Shown here: one piece after another, positions 1-9,547 of the stretch | How positions within the stretch are numbered: the first letter of the stretch is position 1 | Layout of the letters: every line of letters begins with the position of its first letter | Source of the DNA: Neopestalotiopsis rosae | Lineage: Eukaryota > Ascomycota > Sordariomycetes > Amphisphaeriales > Sporocadaceae | Reading direction: 5' to 3' | Assembly: GCA_023078685.1 (NCBI GenBank) | Contig: JALGAS010000005.1 | Coordinates: forward strand, 4,588,001-4,652,000 | DNA: 64,000 nt | The notes under the pieces: model-generated | Seen by the model: only the letters and a program-made list of their open reading frames with translations | Databases searched by the model: none | Told to the model about the DNA's origin: nothing | Position numbers and translations under genes: made by a program

Positions 1-1158
1 CCCGACAAGAACCCGTACGTCAAGCTACCTTGCCCGCCGCGCCACTCTCTCATCTACTAACAATGCTACAGTGGTGACGAAACTGCGCAAGCCAAATTCG
101 TCGAGGTCTCCGAGGCATACGAAGCCCTTAGTGATCCTGAGTCCCGCTCGATATACGACAAGTACGGACACGATGGCTTGAAGCAAAGGCAACAGGGAGG
201 CGGCGGCCACCACGACCCCTTTGATTTGTTCAGCAGATTCTTTGGCGGTGGTGGCCACTACCAGCGAGGACAGCCCCGCGGACACAATGTCGAGGTCAAG
301 GTTGGGATCTCTCTGCGCGACTTCTACAACGGCCGGGAGACAGAGTTCCAGTGGGATAAGCAACACATCTGCGAGGAGTGCGGCGGCAGCGGCTCGGCTG
401 ATGGCGTCGTCGACACCTGCGGTCACTGTGGTGGACATGGTATTCGCATTGTCAAACATCAATTGGCTCCTGGAATGTTTCAACAGGTACAGACCCAGTG
501 TGACGCCTGTGGTGGTCGCGGCAAGACGATCAAGCACAAGTGTCCTGCTTGCGGCGGCGCCAGGGTCGTTCGCAAGCCTACAACGGTATCTCTGAAGATC
601 GACCGCGGCGCTGCCCGAGACTCACGGGTCGTCTATGAAAACGAAGCAGATGCCAGTCCCGACTACGTCGCTGGTGACTTGGTGGTGACCTTGACCGAGA
701 AGGAACCCGAGCTCGAGGTGGAAAATCCAGACCACGTGGACGGCACTTTCTTCCGACGCAAGGGCAAGGATCTATTCTGGAGAGAAATACTATCGCTACG
801 AGAGGCTTGGATGGGTGACTGGAGCCGGAACTTGACCCACTTGGACGGACATGTTGTTCGTCTTGGTCGCGAGCGCGGACAGGTTGTGCAACCAGGACAT
901 GTCGAGACTGTCGCCAATGAGGGCATGCCCATTTGGCATGAAGATGGCGACTCGGTCTACCACACAACAGAATTCGGCTCACTGTTTGTCGAATACGTCG
1001 TGGTTCTGCCTGATCAACTTGAGAGCGGCATGGAGAAGGATTTCTGGGCAACCTGGCAAAAGTGGCGGGGAAAGAATGGAGTTGATTTGCACAAGGACAG
1101 TGGCAGACCAGACCCTGCTACATCAGACTCCGCCGAGGGGAAGAAAGATGAGTTATAG
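1..1158 (+). CDS. scj1: ER-lumenal DnaJ/Hsp40 co-chaperone (Scj1-type), 5' partial
   Basis: Type I DnaJ that stimulates the ER Hsp70 (BiP/Kar2) during protein folding. Visible exons are 1..14 and 72..1158, joined by a 57-bp intron with a CTAAC branch site. The reading frame enters the window inside the J domain: PDK of the HPD-K motif lies at the left edge, followed by the helix III segment and the YDKYGHDGL stretch. A Gly/Phe-rich linker follows, then four CxxCxGxG zinc-binding repeats (CEEC, CGHC, CDAC, CPAC) and the C-terminal substrate-binding region. The protein ends in KDEL, the ER retrieval signal, which places it in the ER lumen rather than mitochondria or cytosol. The start codon and signal peptide lie upstream of the window. 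Family is certain; the Scj1 assignment rests on the KDEL end. Confidence 0.93.
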
Positions 1159-2089
1159 ACAAATTTGAGATACCATATTGAAATATCATAATCAAGTCAA
1201 CATGAGAAAGATTACCCAGTTCTCTTGCCTTTTACTAACCAGCTAATGGGTATCGCCAGTCATCTGGAAGTCAGCCGGCAGGCATCTGATCACTCGGGGA
1301 AGAAGTTGGTCAACCATCGCTAGTACTAAGATTTTACACTTTACCTAATTGTAGCCTGACGAACCAAAGTCTCACGGCTGCGAATCAGAAAAGAGTGGCC
1401 AAACCTAGTCTTGTACCAATGGGATGCGTAAGCAATCGTAGCATTAAAAATAAGAAAGAAGCAACGCTGGTCAGTCCGGCCACTCCCATATACATGGCTT
1501 CGACTAACACACGCGCGCCCTGCCATCAACGTGTTGCCCTCGCAGAGACATAAGAACAGCCTGGTGCCTGACTCCGGCATATATACGATGGTAAAAGGCT
1601 AGAGGAATTATCAACTTCCTATTGCCCAGTGATCAGTACGCGCCTCATACATAGAACCCTCCTACATGATATGATCTTTCCACGTCTGCCGCACATCGGC
1701 CACGAGCCTGACAAGTCCATTTATAGGCGCTTATCCGATCCGTTGGATCCATATCAAGTTGTTCCGGGCCTTGTCGCCAAATCATTGGAGCGGGGTAGGA
1801 ACTTCTATAAATGTTCTCGAATTATTGCTTTTCTTTTCTCCATCCTTTGCTGGAATTTCACTAGGATCCTGCTGATACCGTTTACCACGCTCCCACACCA
1901 GTTCCACCCCTCCATCTCGTTTGCTTGACGGCATATCTTGGTAGTCTATCTGCATACAGCCTTGATTTAGGATTATCAACTAATCGAGATTGGTATTTTT
2001 CCCATCCTCCTTTTGGAAAAGCTCGAGGCAGTCGGTGCTAAACACATCTGCAGAAAAGTATTTGGAGGAATTCCATTGTATTGCCCATC
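1159..2089. other. Intergenic region, no gene seen
   Basis: Short open frames on both strands lack fungal codon bias and recognisable motifs. It holds the 3' end of the DnaJ gene and the promoter and leader of the methyltransferase gene. Confidence 0.6.
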
Positions 2090-3221
2090 ATGTCCCTCAA
2101 GTCCCAGTTATACGAGCTGTGGGAGGAGCTCTCCTTCCCATGGCAGCTCTTGTGGCTGTCCTTTTGTTCCATCCCCCCGACGGTAGCCGGACTGATGAGG
2201 GAACACAAGCTCGACATTCTGTTGTCGCCTTCCCGATTTCAGGAGGCCTGGTTTAATGACTTTTGGGGCAAGGTCGGGGCCGACAAGAAGGCCGGAGCCG
2301 TGGATCTGGTCTTGCCGTTACTCGACGGCAGGGTATCTGGTGGAAAGATCTTGGATGAGCCGTGAGTCCTCCGTCCCCCTACTCCTTGCCATAATCCCTC
2401 CCCACCATCGATATTTTCCCAGTTTGACTGACCTCATCTCCTTTTCGTGACGGGCAGGGCAGGTCCTGGTATCGGTGGCGTATGTATCGAGTTGGGAGCT
2501 GGCAGCGGTTTCTGGGTCGACATCTTCTTCGACGAGCACCTCGAGTTTTCCGCGAATAGCCAGCGCACGAGGGTTACTCGGGTCTATGGTATCGAGCCCA
2601 ATCGCGACCAGCATGTCAACCGTAAGTGCATCAAGTAATCCCAAATTTCCATGCGCTAACGAGGCTTCGTTCGTGATCGCTCGCGATGGCTGACTTTGTT
2701 TTCCCGTCACAGTTCGCAAGAAGATAGCGGAAGCCGGGCTGGAAGACCAATATGAGATCGTTCCCGTCGGCATTGAAGATCTAGGTGATGCCACAAAATG
2801 GGGCAACAAGATTGAAAAGGAGAGTGTCGACTGTATAGTTTCCATCCGATGTCTCTGCAGCATTCCCGAGCCCGAGCACAATATCCAGGAGCTCTACGGC
2901 TACCTGAAGAAGGGTGGTCGATGGTATGTTTTTGAGCACGTGCGCGCGGAGACTCCTGTGGCTATACGACTTTATCAAGGTAAATACATGACCTACAAGC
3001 CTATACTCATGGATTTATGTGCGCAGTATGGGGCTGAAGTAAATTTGGCAGCGTTTCTGAACCTCATTTGGCCGACCTGCCTCGGTGGCTGCCAGCTGGA
3101 TCGACCGACCGGCGAATACATTTTGAATGCTGGCCCCTGGACCAAGGCCGACTGTTTTCGACCTGTTGACCAATCTTCCTACGCCTGCACTCCTCATATC
3201 TTTGGCGTTTACACCAAGTAG
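2090..3221 (+). CDS. SAM-dependent class I methyltransferase
   Basis: Small-molecule methyltransferase of the type 11/UbiE-like superfamily, about 290 residues. Exons 2090..2361, 2458..2621, 2713..2979 and 3052..3221 have consensus splice sites and close in frame. The N-terminus is hydrophobic with aromatic residues (WQLLWLSF) and may sit on a membrane. The SAM-binding motif I is ELGAGSGFW, spanning the start of exon 2. An acidic residue follows in GIEPN, and the later strand reads GGRWYVFEHV, as in fungal METTL7-like proteins. The C-terminus (GGCQLDR, then AGPW, then PHIFGVYTK) also fits that group. The substrate cannot be told. It precedes the regulator/pump unit on the same strand, but with its own promoter space, so membership in one pathway is only possible. 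Confidence 0.85.
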
Positions 3222-3670
3222 AAAATTGTGCTTGGCTGACACTTCATCTGAGCACTGTCGTGGATTCAATTCAAGCGCGGCTGGGCGTGTTGGATTCCAC
3301 AGCTATACTCCTTTTATTGGGTCGTATTGTATTCATAAGAATCTACTCTCGTTTCGATATGAAGGTCTAGCACTTCCAGTAGGTTCGTAAAAATAGCATG
3401 CATCCTTGAATGATTGCTGCTTTAGGTCAGCAGGGCAGGGTCAAAGCATTTAGACGAACCTTTACGCAACCGAATGATAATTAAGACTTTTGATATCTTT
3501 CGACCCCAAAAAGAAAACAAAAAAGAAAAATAGTAATAAAAATGGAAACACATACATAAGGAGAGAAATACCAACATACTCGGTTTGCCTCCGCTCCGTC
3601 ATCAGTGGCCGCAGTGGGTGGAGCTGATGCATGTCAGCTTGTTGTATGCTGTACCAACACATTACTTTGA

Positions 3671-3684
3671 CCGCCGGCCGGCGG
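3671..3684. promoter_or_regulatory. Perfect 14-bp GC palindrome upstream of the Zn2Cys6 gene (candidate operator)
   Basis: CCGCCGGCCGGCGG is its own reverse complement and holds several CCG/CGG triplets, the core recognised by Zn2Cys6 dimers. It starts 168 bp before the ATG of the regulator. The surrounding 17 bp (3669-3685) recur exactly at 6673-6689, upstream of the efflux pump. Binding by the neighbouring regulator is inference. Confidence 0.6.
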
Positions 3685-3740
3685 AGCAACCGGGTGCTCA
3701 CGATTGAACCCATTACTAAAGATCCGTCCCTCCCTCCTGA

Positions 3741-3749
3741 CCGGCGGAG
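3741..3749 (+). promoter_or_regulatory. Half copy of the palindrome (CCGGCGGAG)
   Basis: These nine bases repeat the right arm and flank of the upstream palindrome (3678-3686). The element lies about 90 bp before the regulator ATG and could be a second, weaker contact site. Confidence 0.35.
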
Positions 3750-3838
3750 TGAAAGATTCCTCGTACTTCTGCCACTGTCAAACAGTAAAGAGAGAGAAAG
3801 GTATTCTTCTCTATTTTCCCTGGAGGCGCTGTGGGACC

Positions 3839-6310
3839 ATGCCAGCCACTCGCCGCCCCGCGCACCCGGACTCCGACGCCGAGATCAATGGCAATGAAGA
3901 CGCCTTTGCTCGGAGTGGTTCAGCTGTGAAGAAAAGGAAGACACGAAAAGGAACGAACAGCTGCTGGGCATGTAAGAGACGCAAAGAAAAGTGCGTTTTT
4001 GACAGCAGCCCGTCCGGAACCGACACCCAAGCTGCCGCTTGTCTCGCATGCCAGCGCCGTGGCACACCATGCGTGAGCCAAGAATTCCCCGATGATTGCA
4101 CTGAATCTCCACCTGGGACGGGCCAAGTTGCAAACCCCCCGAAATGGGTTGAAGCCCTCGTGGAGCAACTAGTCAAGAAATTTGGCAGTAACGAGCCTTC
4201 TGCTGGCTCGACTGGAAGCAATCCCGCAAATAATGTTGCCCAAGACTATGGAATCCCTACACCGGCAAGTATTGAACTGGGATCTGGACATAACCCGCCT
4301 TCGCGTATCACTTCAGATATCACTGCCTCTGGCCGGTCAGTCAATGCTTCCACATCTGCTTCCGCTCGTCAAGATCAATCTACGATCCAAGGCGGTGCTT
4401 CGCCCGATGACCCGGGGTCCCTCAGAGTTCGAACGTACGATAGTGTGCCTTCCGTTTCGGACAAGTTGGCAACGCTGTCCCGGACTTTGTACGATGCCTT
4501 GCCTACTACTCAAGACAGTGATATAATCTGCAGGGCCAGCTATCGCAGTTTCCACATGTTCACCGAGATCCTGACCATGTCATACAAAACCCTCGGCCAA
4601 AGTGGCTTGGGATCGCAGTACAACAAACTTGTCAGGCCCGGACCAGATGCGCATCCAGTCTTGTTAGCCCGACATATGCTACATATTATGCATCTTCTAC
4701 AGCAATTTCATCCAAATTACGAGGCACTGCAAGAATTGTCTGAGCCACCAGATCAGCTACTCGAACGATTGACAGAAATCGCCATCACTCAGGTGTCTAC
4801 TCAAGACCGACTCCATGGCAATCTCGAAGGCCTAGAATGCGTCATGCTAGAGAGTATGTTCCACGCCAATGGTGGTAGTCTCCGGTTGAGCTGGACAGCG
4901 AACCGAAGGGCCTTGCATCTAGCACAACTGATGGGATTCCACCAGGATGGCGGCCGGCTACGTTACCAGGTATTGGATCCCAAATCAAAGGCCGATCCTC
5001 GAGCCATGTGGTTTCACATCATCCAATACGATTGCTCCTTGTCTCTCCTGCTAGGGCTTCCTCGAGGATTTCAGGATTGTGGCGTGGCTTCCGACGCTTT
5101 GCTTACTAGTGATATATCCTTGGGCCGACTGGAACGGATCCATTGTGCTATTGTGACTCGAATACTGGATCGCAACAGTTCAAGGCGCCCAGACTTCGCC
5201 ATCACGCAGCAGCTTGATGATGACCTTCAAAGGGAGGCTAGACGTCTACCTAGCAGATGGTGGCTCCCACCGAGGCTATCCAATAAAGGCAAAGACGATG
5301 AGAGTCTTTTCTGGGAGCTAAAGCGCCTTATTGTTCAAATATCCCACTACAACATCGTGAACAGACTCCACCTGCCCTACATGCTTCGTGCGTCCAGCGA
5401 TCCCATTTACCAATATTCCCTGATGGCTTGCGTGAGCGCCTCGCGCGAGATACTATCCCGGATTCTCATATTGCATGACTTCAACCGCATTGCCTTCTGC
5501 TGTCGAACACCAGATTTCATGGCACTCATGGCTGCCATGACTCTCGTCTTGGCGCATCTGGACAGTCATCGACGCGACAGCAGTCTCCTGGTTCACCAGC
5601 ATCTTGGCGACCGCGCCATGATGGAACAGATGCAGCAGAGCATGGAAGGATATAGCCGCATCAATGGCGATGCTCTCAGCACCGAGAGTGCAGATTTGTT
5701 ACGCCGCTTACTTATTATAGAAGGTGAAGCTGCCGACGGTCACGCAGCAGGTAGCAGGCGCGTGACTGTTCGTCCGCACGGAGAGGGAGCGCCTGAAGAC
5801 GATGAAGCGGACGAGACAGATGGAAGTGTTTATGTCAGCATTCCATACTTTGGACTAGTCAAGATTGCACGCGAGGGAACCATATCGAAACAAAGCCCCG
5901 GATATGCACAAAAGCTAGGAGAAGCACAAATTATACAGGGGCGAAACTCAGCAATGTCGAACACTAGCAACTCGATAAACTCACAGCAGGCCTTTGCAGA
6001 GACTCCGCTACCTACACCACAGCTTGTAACTACCAGCCAGGCACCAAAATCAAGTGCAACGTGCAGCCCAACAGGACTGCCGGCCCTTGCGCAGACGCAA
6101 ACACTGAGCCATGCCATGCTTGGTAGCGGGATGGCCACCGAGGAAGACGATTGCAACTCGGCTTACTCGCAGTCACAAATTAGCTTCTACGACCCTTGTA
6201 TGCCAGGTCTCACTGCTGGAGCTCATGATTGGACGTTTCAGGGGGTTGATTTGGCATTTTTCGAGAGCCTAACTAGCGGCGATATCAATAGTGACTTTTT
6301 CGGTAGCTGA
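3839..6310 (+). CDS. Zn2Cys6 (GAL4-type) transcription factor, likely regulator of the adjacent efflux pump
   Basis: Single-exon gene for a protein of 823 residues. The first ATG in frame is at 3839; upstream codons are open but contain no ATG. The binuclear zinc cluster is complete: C42, C45, C52, C68, C71 and C78, preceded by a basic stretch (KKRKTRKG) that suits a nuclear signal. The 15-residue gap between the third and fourth cysteines is longer than usual. A Ser/Thr-rich linker leads to a helical middle region of the fungal transcription-factor type (roughly residues 220-600), and the C-terminus is acidic and Gln/Ser-rich, as in activation domains. The next gene downstream on the same strand is a DHA2 pump, and both genes carry the same palindrome upstream. 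I infer autoregulation plus control of the pump; the inducer is unknown. Confidence 0.92.
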   Translation: MPATRRPAHPDSDAEINGNEDAFARSGSAVKKRKTRKGTNSCWACKRRKEKCVFDSSPSGTDTQAAACLACQRRGTPCVSQEFPDDCTESPPGTGQVANPPKWVEALVEQLVKKFGSNEPSAGSTGSNPANNVAQDYGIPTPASIELGSGHNPPSRITSDITASGRSVNASTSASARQDQSTIQGGASPDDPGSLRVRTYDSVPSVSDKLATLSRTLYDALPTTQDSDIICRASYRSFHMFTEILTMSYKTLGQSGLGSQYNKLVRPGPDAHPVLLARHMLHIMHLLQQFHPNYEALQELSEPPDQLLERLTEIAITQVSTQDRLHGNLEGLECVMLESMFHANGGSLRLSWTANRRALHLAQLMGFHQDGGRLRYQVLDPKSKADPRAMWFHIIQYDCSLSLLLGLPRGFQDCGVASDALLTSDISLGRLERIHCAIVTRILDRNSSRRPDFAITQQLDDDLQREARRLPSRWWLPPRLSNKGKDDESLFWELKRLIVQISHYNIVNRLHLPYMLRASSDPIYQYSLMACVSASREILSRILILHDFNRIAFCCRTPDFMALMAAMTLVLAHLDSHRRDSSLLVHQHLGDRAMMEQMQQSMEGYSRINGDALSTESADLLRRLLIIEGEAADGHAAGSRRVTVRPHGEGAPEDDEADETDGSVYVSIPYFGLVKIAREGTISKQSPGYAQKLGEAQIIQGRNSAMSNTSNSINSQQAFAETPLPTPQLVTTSQAPKSSATCSPTGLPALAQTQTLSHAMLGSGMATEEDDCNSAYSQSQISFYDPCMPGLTAGAHDWTFQGVDLAFFESLTSGDINSDFFGS

Positions 6311-7010
6311 ACAAGAGTGACTTGATGAGACCAACGGTGTCAGATATCTCAATGGCAAGAATCTGAATCTCCCTACCACTCGAGCGAACTTTTTGTCGGG
6401 CTCTCCCATGCGTATTTTGCAAGACTCATCCTGGACTCTCGAAAAGCCGTTTCCAAACCACCGTAATAACTCGCGGAATTCGCGTCTCTCACTGGAATAG
6501 AGAATGTTGAAATAGAGAATCAAATATACCATTCGATGGATGATGCCATCGTGCTAGATGACTATTTCAGATGACACGGGTTATTATGTGTTATGCCCAA
6601 AGACTAACAGAATCGGACCAATGTATGCAAGTTGGGGGATCAGCAGTTGACTCTAATGAGTTGTACACATTCGACCGCCGGCCGGCGGAATTACCATGTC
6701 AAAAAGCACAGCAAAGAAACAACAAGCACTTGGGAACAAACCTCGATTGTAGGCATCTGCTGCGAAATCCCAGAGTACAGTAAAAGTTCATGCTGCATTT
6801 TTTGTCTAGCTTTCATTTGTCAATCAACATTTGCCAGTCAACTTATGATTTCACATTCTTTTTGACTGGCAGTAACCCGACAACCTTTGTTTTCTCCGTA
6901 ATCTTCTGTTCGAGACATTGATATCTACCAATCTTGTTCGCAATTACCCTTCATTCCTCCTTCATTCGAGTTAAAACACCCAAACCTGCGCTCTCCGCTG
7001 AGATTTCGAC
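6311..7010. other. Promoter region of the MFS pump gene
   Basis: It contains the second copy of the palindromic element and a pyrimidine-rich leader just before the pump ATG. No gene seen. Confidence 0.6.
6675..6688. promoter_or_regulatory. Perfect 14-bp GC palindrome upstream of the MFS pump gene (candidate operator)
   Basis: Same CCGCCGGCCGGCGG palindrome as at 3671-3684, in an identical 17-bp context (6673-6689). It lies 336 bp before the pump ATG and about 365 bp after the regulator stop codon. Position in both promoters points to a shared regulator. Confidence 0.6.
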
Positions 7011-8660
7011 ATGTCAACGGCACCACAAGGCACGCAGTGCGGTGGGCCACAGACGACCAAGGAAGACACCGGCCCTGAATCTAGTACACCATCTGTCGAA
7101 AAAGGCCGAGAACTTCGCGGCTTTCGCTGGTTCATCGTTTGTGCATCGCTTTATATCACGTGCGCGCTGTATGGACTCGATACGACCATTGCGGCCGATG
7201 TGCAGGGCCCGGTAATCGCCGCCTTGGGCCACATCGAGCAACTCGCCTGGGTCGGAGCTGGTTTCCCCTTGGGTTCAGTGTGTGTGATCTTACTACTCGG
7301 TCGACTCTACGAGCTGTTCAATCTGAAATGGAACTACATCTTCACCGTGATTCTCTTTGAAATTGGCTCGGCCGTATGTGGCTCTGCCCCCACCATGAAC
7401 GCCTTGATTGTCGGTCGCGTCATTGCTGGCGCCGGAGGCAGCGGTATCTACCTCGGCTCTCTGCAGTATATTGCCGTCATGACGGGAGATAAGGAGCGCG
7501 GCCTGTACATGTCCCTGGTCGGTGCAGCTTGGGGCGCTGGCGCCGTTCTTGGCCCCGTCATTGGTGGCGCGTTTGCCGTGTCATCGGCGACCTGGCGTTG
7601 GGCCTTTTACATCAATCTAGTGATCGGTGCTATCTCAGCTCCGGGTTTCATCATCTACCTCCCATCGATACACCCCTCACAAGGCGTCAGCGTTCGCGAT
7701 AGACTTGTCAGTATTGATTGGGCTGGGTTCATCCTTGGCACTGGAACCTGGGTCACGTTCTTGTTGGCTTTTACAATGGCTGGTGGCCAATGGCCCTGGA
7801 ATGATGGGCGAACCATCACCGTCTTTGTCGTTTTCGGCCTCATCCTCATCCTCTACGTGCTACAACAGTACTTTGCCTTCTTGACGACTCCTGCCCGCCG
7901 TCAGTTCCCGGCTCATCTGCTGCGGGATCGTACCCAAGTTCTGCTTTACATATCAACTGCAGCCGGTACGACCATACTTTTTGTAGTTGTTTACTACATT
8001 CCCATCTACTTTCAATTTGTTAACAACGACGAAGCACTCATGGCTGCTGTACGCCTGCTCCCCTTCATCGTTTTTGGCGTCGCTGTCAATCTTGTATCCG
8101 GCACATTCCTCCATTTCATCAAAATGTACATGACCTTGTACCTCATCGCTGGAGCATTCACAGTGGCGGGAGGAGGTCCTCTAGTGGTCTATCTTGATCC
8201 GAGTACACCTACAGGCACCATATACGGCTTGACTGTTCTGATCGCGGTTGGTGCTGGGTTGTCCATGACAATCAGCTACACCGTCGCGACCTTGACTTTA
8301 GACCCCGATCAGGCGGCCGCCGGAATCAGCATGCAGAATGTGGCACAGATTGGCGGACAGGTCATTGCCCTCGCGATTGCCGGTCAGATTTATCAATCAG
8401 TGGGCATAAGAAATTTAGAATTGGCGCTCGCTGGCCATGGCTTCTCCGACTCGGAGATCCGTGGCGCAACGGCAGGTGTGCAGAACGCCCTATTTCAGAA
8501 ACTGGACGGGGAGCTGCGCGACAAGGCAATCATGGCAATCACCCAAGCCATGCAGATGACGTTCGTCATGGTCCCCATTGCTGGGGCCGTTGTGCTACTT
8601 GCAGGACTGTGCATGAAGAGGGAAAGACTTTTTGGCAAGGCTGTCGCCGTCGGTGTGTAG
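7011..8660 (+). CDS. MFS drug:H+ antiporter, DHA2 family (14 TM)
   Basis: Single-exon gene for 549 residues, normal for fungal DHA2 pumps. These plasma or vacuolar membrane proteins expel toxic or secondary metabolites. After a polar N-tail of about 40 residues come alternating hydrophobic helices. Recognisable blocks include GRVIAGAGGSG, the antiporter motif region GAVLGPVIGG in TM5 followed by WRWAFYINL, and YFQFVNN...LLPFIVFGV typical of DHA2. The C-terminus MKRERLFGK is cytosolic. It follows the Zn2Cys6 gene on the same strand and carries the shared palindrome upstream, so substrate-induced expression through that regulator is likely. Fragments of its 3' end recur at 12.0 and 12.7 kb, evidence of earlier duplications. 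Confidence 0.93.
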   Translation: MSTAPQGTQCGGPQTTKEDTGPESSTPSVEKGRELRGFRWFIVCASLYITCALYGLDTTIAADVQGPVIAALGHIEQLAWVGAGFPLGSVCVILLLGRLYELFNLKWNYIFTVILFEIGSAVCGSAPTMNALIVGRVIAGAGGSGIYLGSLQYIAVMTGDKERGLYMSLVGAAWGAGAVLGPVIGGAFAVSSATWRWAFYINLVIGAISAPGFIIYLPSIHPSQGVSVRDRLVSIDWAGFILGTGTWVTFLLAFTMAGGQWPWNDGRTITVFVVFGLILILYVLQQYFAFLTTPARRQFPAHLLRDRTQVLLYISTAAGTTILFVVVYYIPIYFQFVNNDEALMAAVRLLPFIVFGVAVNLVSGTFLHFIKMYMTLYLIAGAFTVAGGGPLVVYLDPSTPTGTIYGLTVLIAVGAGLSMTISYTVATLTLDPDQAAAGISMQNVAQIGGQVIALAIAGQIYQSVGIRNLELALAGHGFSDSEIRGATAGVQNALFQKLDGELRDKAIMAITQAMQMTFVMVPIAGAVVLLAGLCMKRERLFGKAVAVGV

Positions 8661-9547
8661 GAGTTTCTTTCGGTATGTAGAATTTTGGGAGTGATGCTCA
8701 AAGAGGATTCTAAAAACCTCCAGGTCGCCAGAAGGCGCAGGTTAAGGAAGCATACAACTTGGCGTATGCTGTTTCGGGTCCCTTGTGACATGCAGCCTTG
8801 TGCTAAATATTGTGTCTTTCTTGGGCGTGTCTTTGATTGGGTTCCCGATAACGGGAAAGTTGGAAGGATTCTCGGCTTTCAATCAACCCGTTCGGGCAAT
8901 CTTTTGTACACATATCAAGACTTTTATGGAGAAGAGCCAGACAAATTGTGAGAGGGCTGCAACGCTCCAAAAAGGGGAGAAAATGGGGCTGCGATGTTGC
9001 TTGTCGCAGCACACTATTGCTAAACACACCTGAAATCTGCCGAATGATATCATAATTCAGCCCCCGAATTACCTTTAATGCCCCAAACATTACAAAGATG
9101 TTAACAAGCGCACACTGGCTGTTATTCAGCTCTAAGTCTATTATTATTCGAGGATTCGCGATACTATAGGCCGGACGCCAACTCTTGGCAGGTCGCCAGA
9201 AGCAACTTCTATGTAATAATCTATTTTTGCGTTTGATCTCGACAGCGCTGAAGGGAAGTCATCGGTCGTAAATGCGTGATTGTACCAGATGTGGAGGCCG
9301 TGCTGTTATTTTCTGGAAGAATAGATCATTTTGCTGTAGAGTGATGATCATGGAGGATGAACCACTGTTTCTTTTTCCAGAGCTTCCGCATTGCATAATT
9401 ATAATGAGTGCCAGAGCTTCCTCTGTTGGTCATACAATCGGCCACGTCGGATCTGCTCGCAATTCACTGCTTATCAACCTCTTCAGCATTTGAAAACGGA
9501 ATGACAGCTTCTTTTATCTCTTTGCCTATCTTGAATCATTACAAACA
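8661..9547. other. Intergenic region, no gene seen
   Basis: Moderately AT-rich. Short frames have no motif or codon bias. It holds the 3' end of the pump gene and the promoter of the next membrane protein gene. The 17-bp palindromic element is absent here. Confidence 0.6.

Larger units (their letters stand above)
3222..3838. other. Promoter and leader region of the Zn2Cys6 regulator gene
   Basis: An A-rich tract lies near 3500-3540. GC-rich palindrome and half-site elements at 3671-3749 and an A/G-rich leader at 3780-3800 precede the start codon. No gene seen. Confidence 0.6.
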
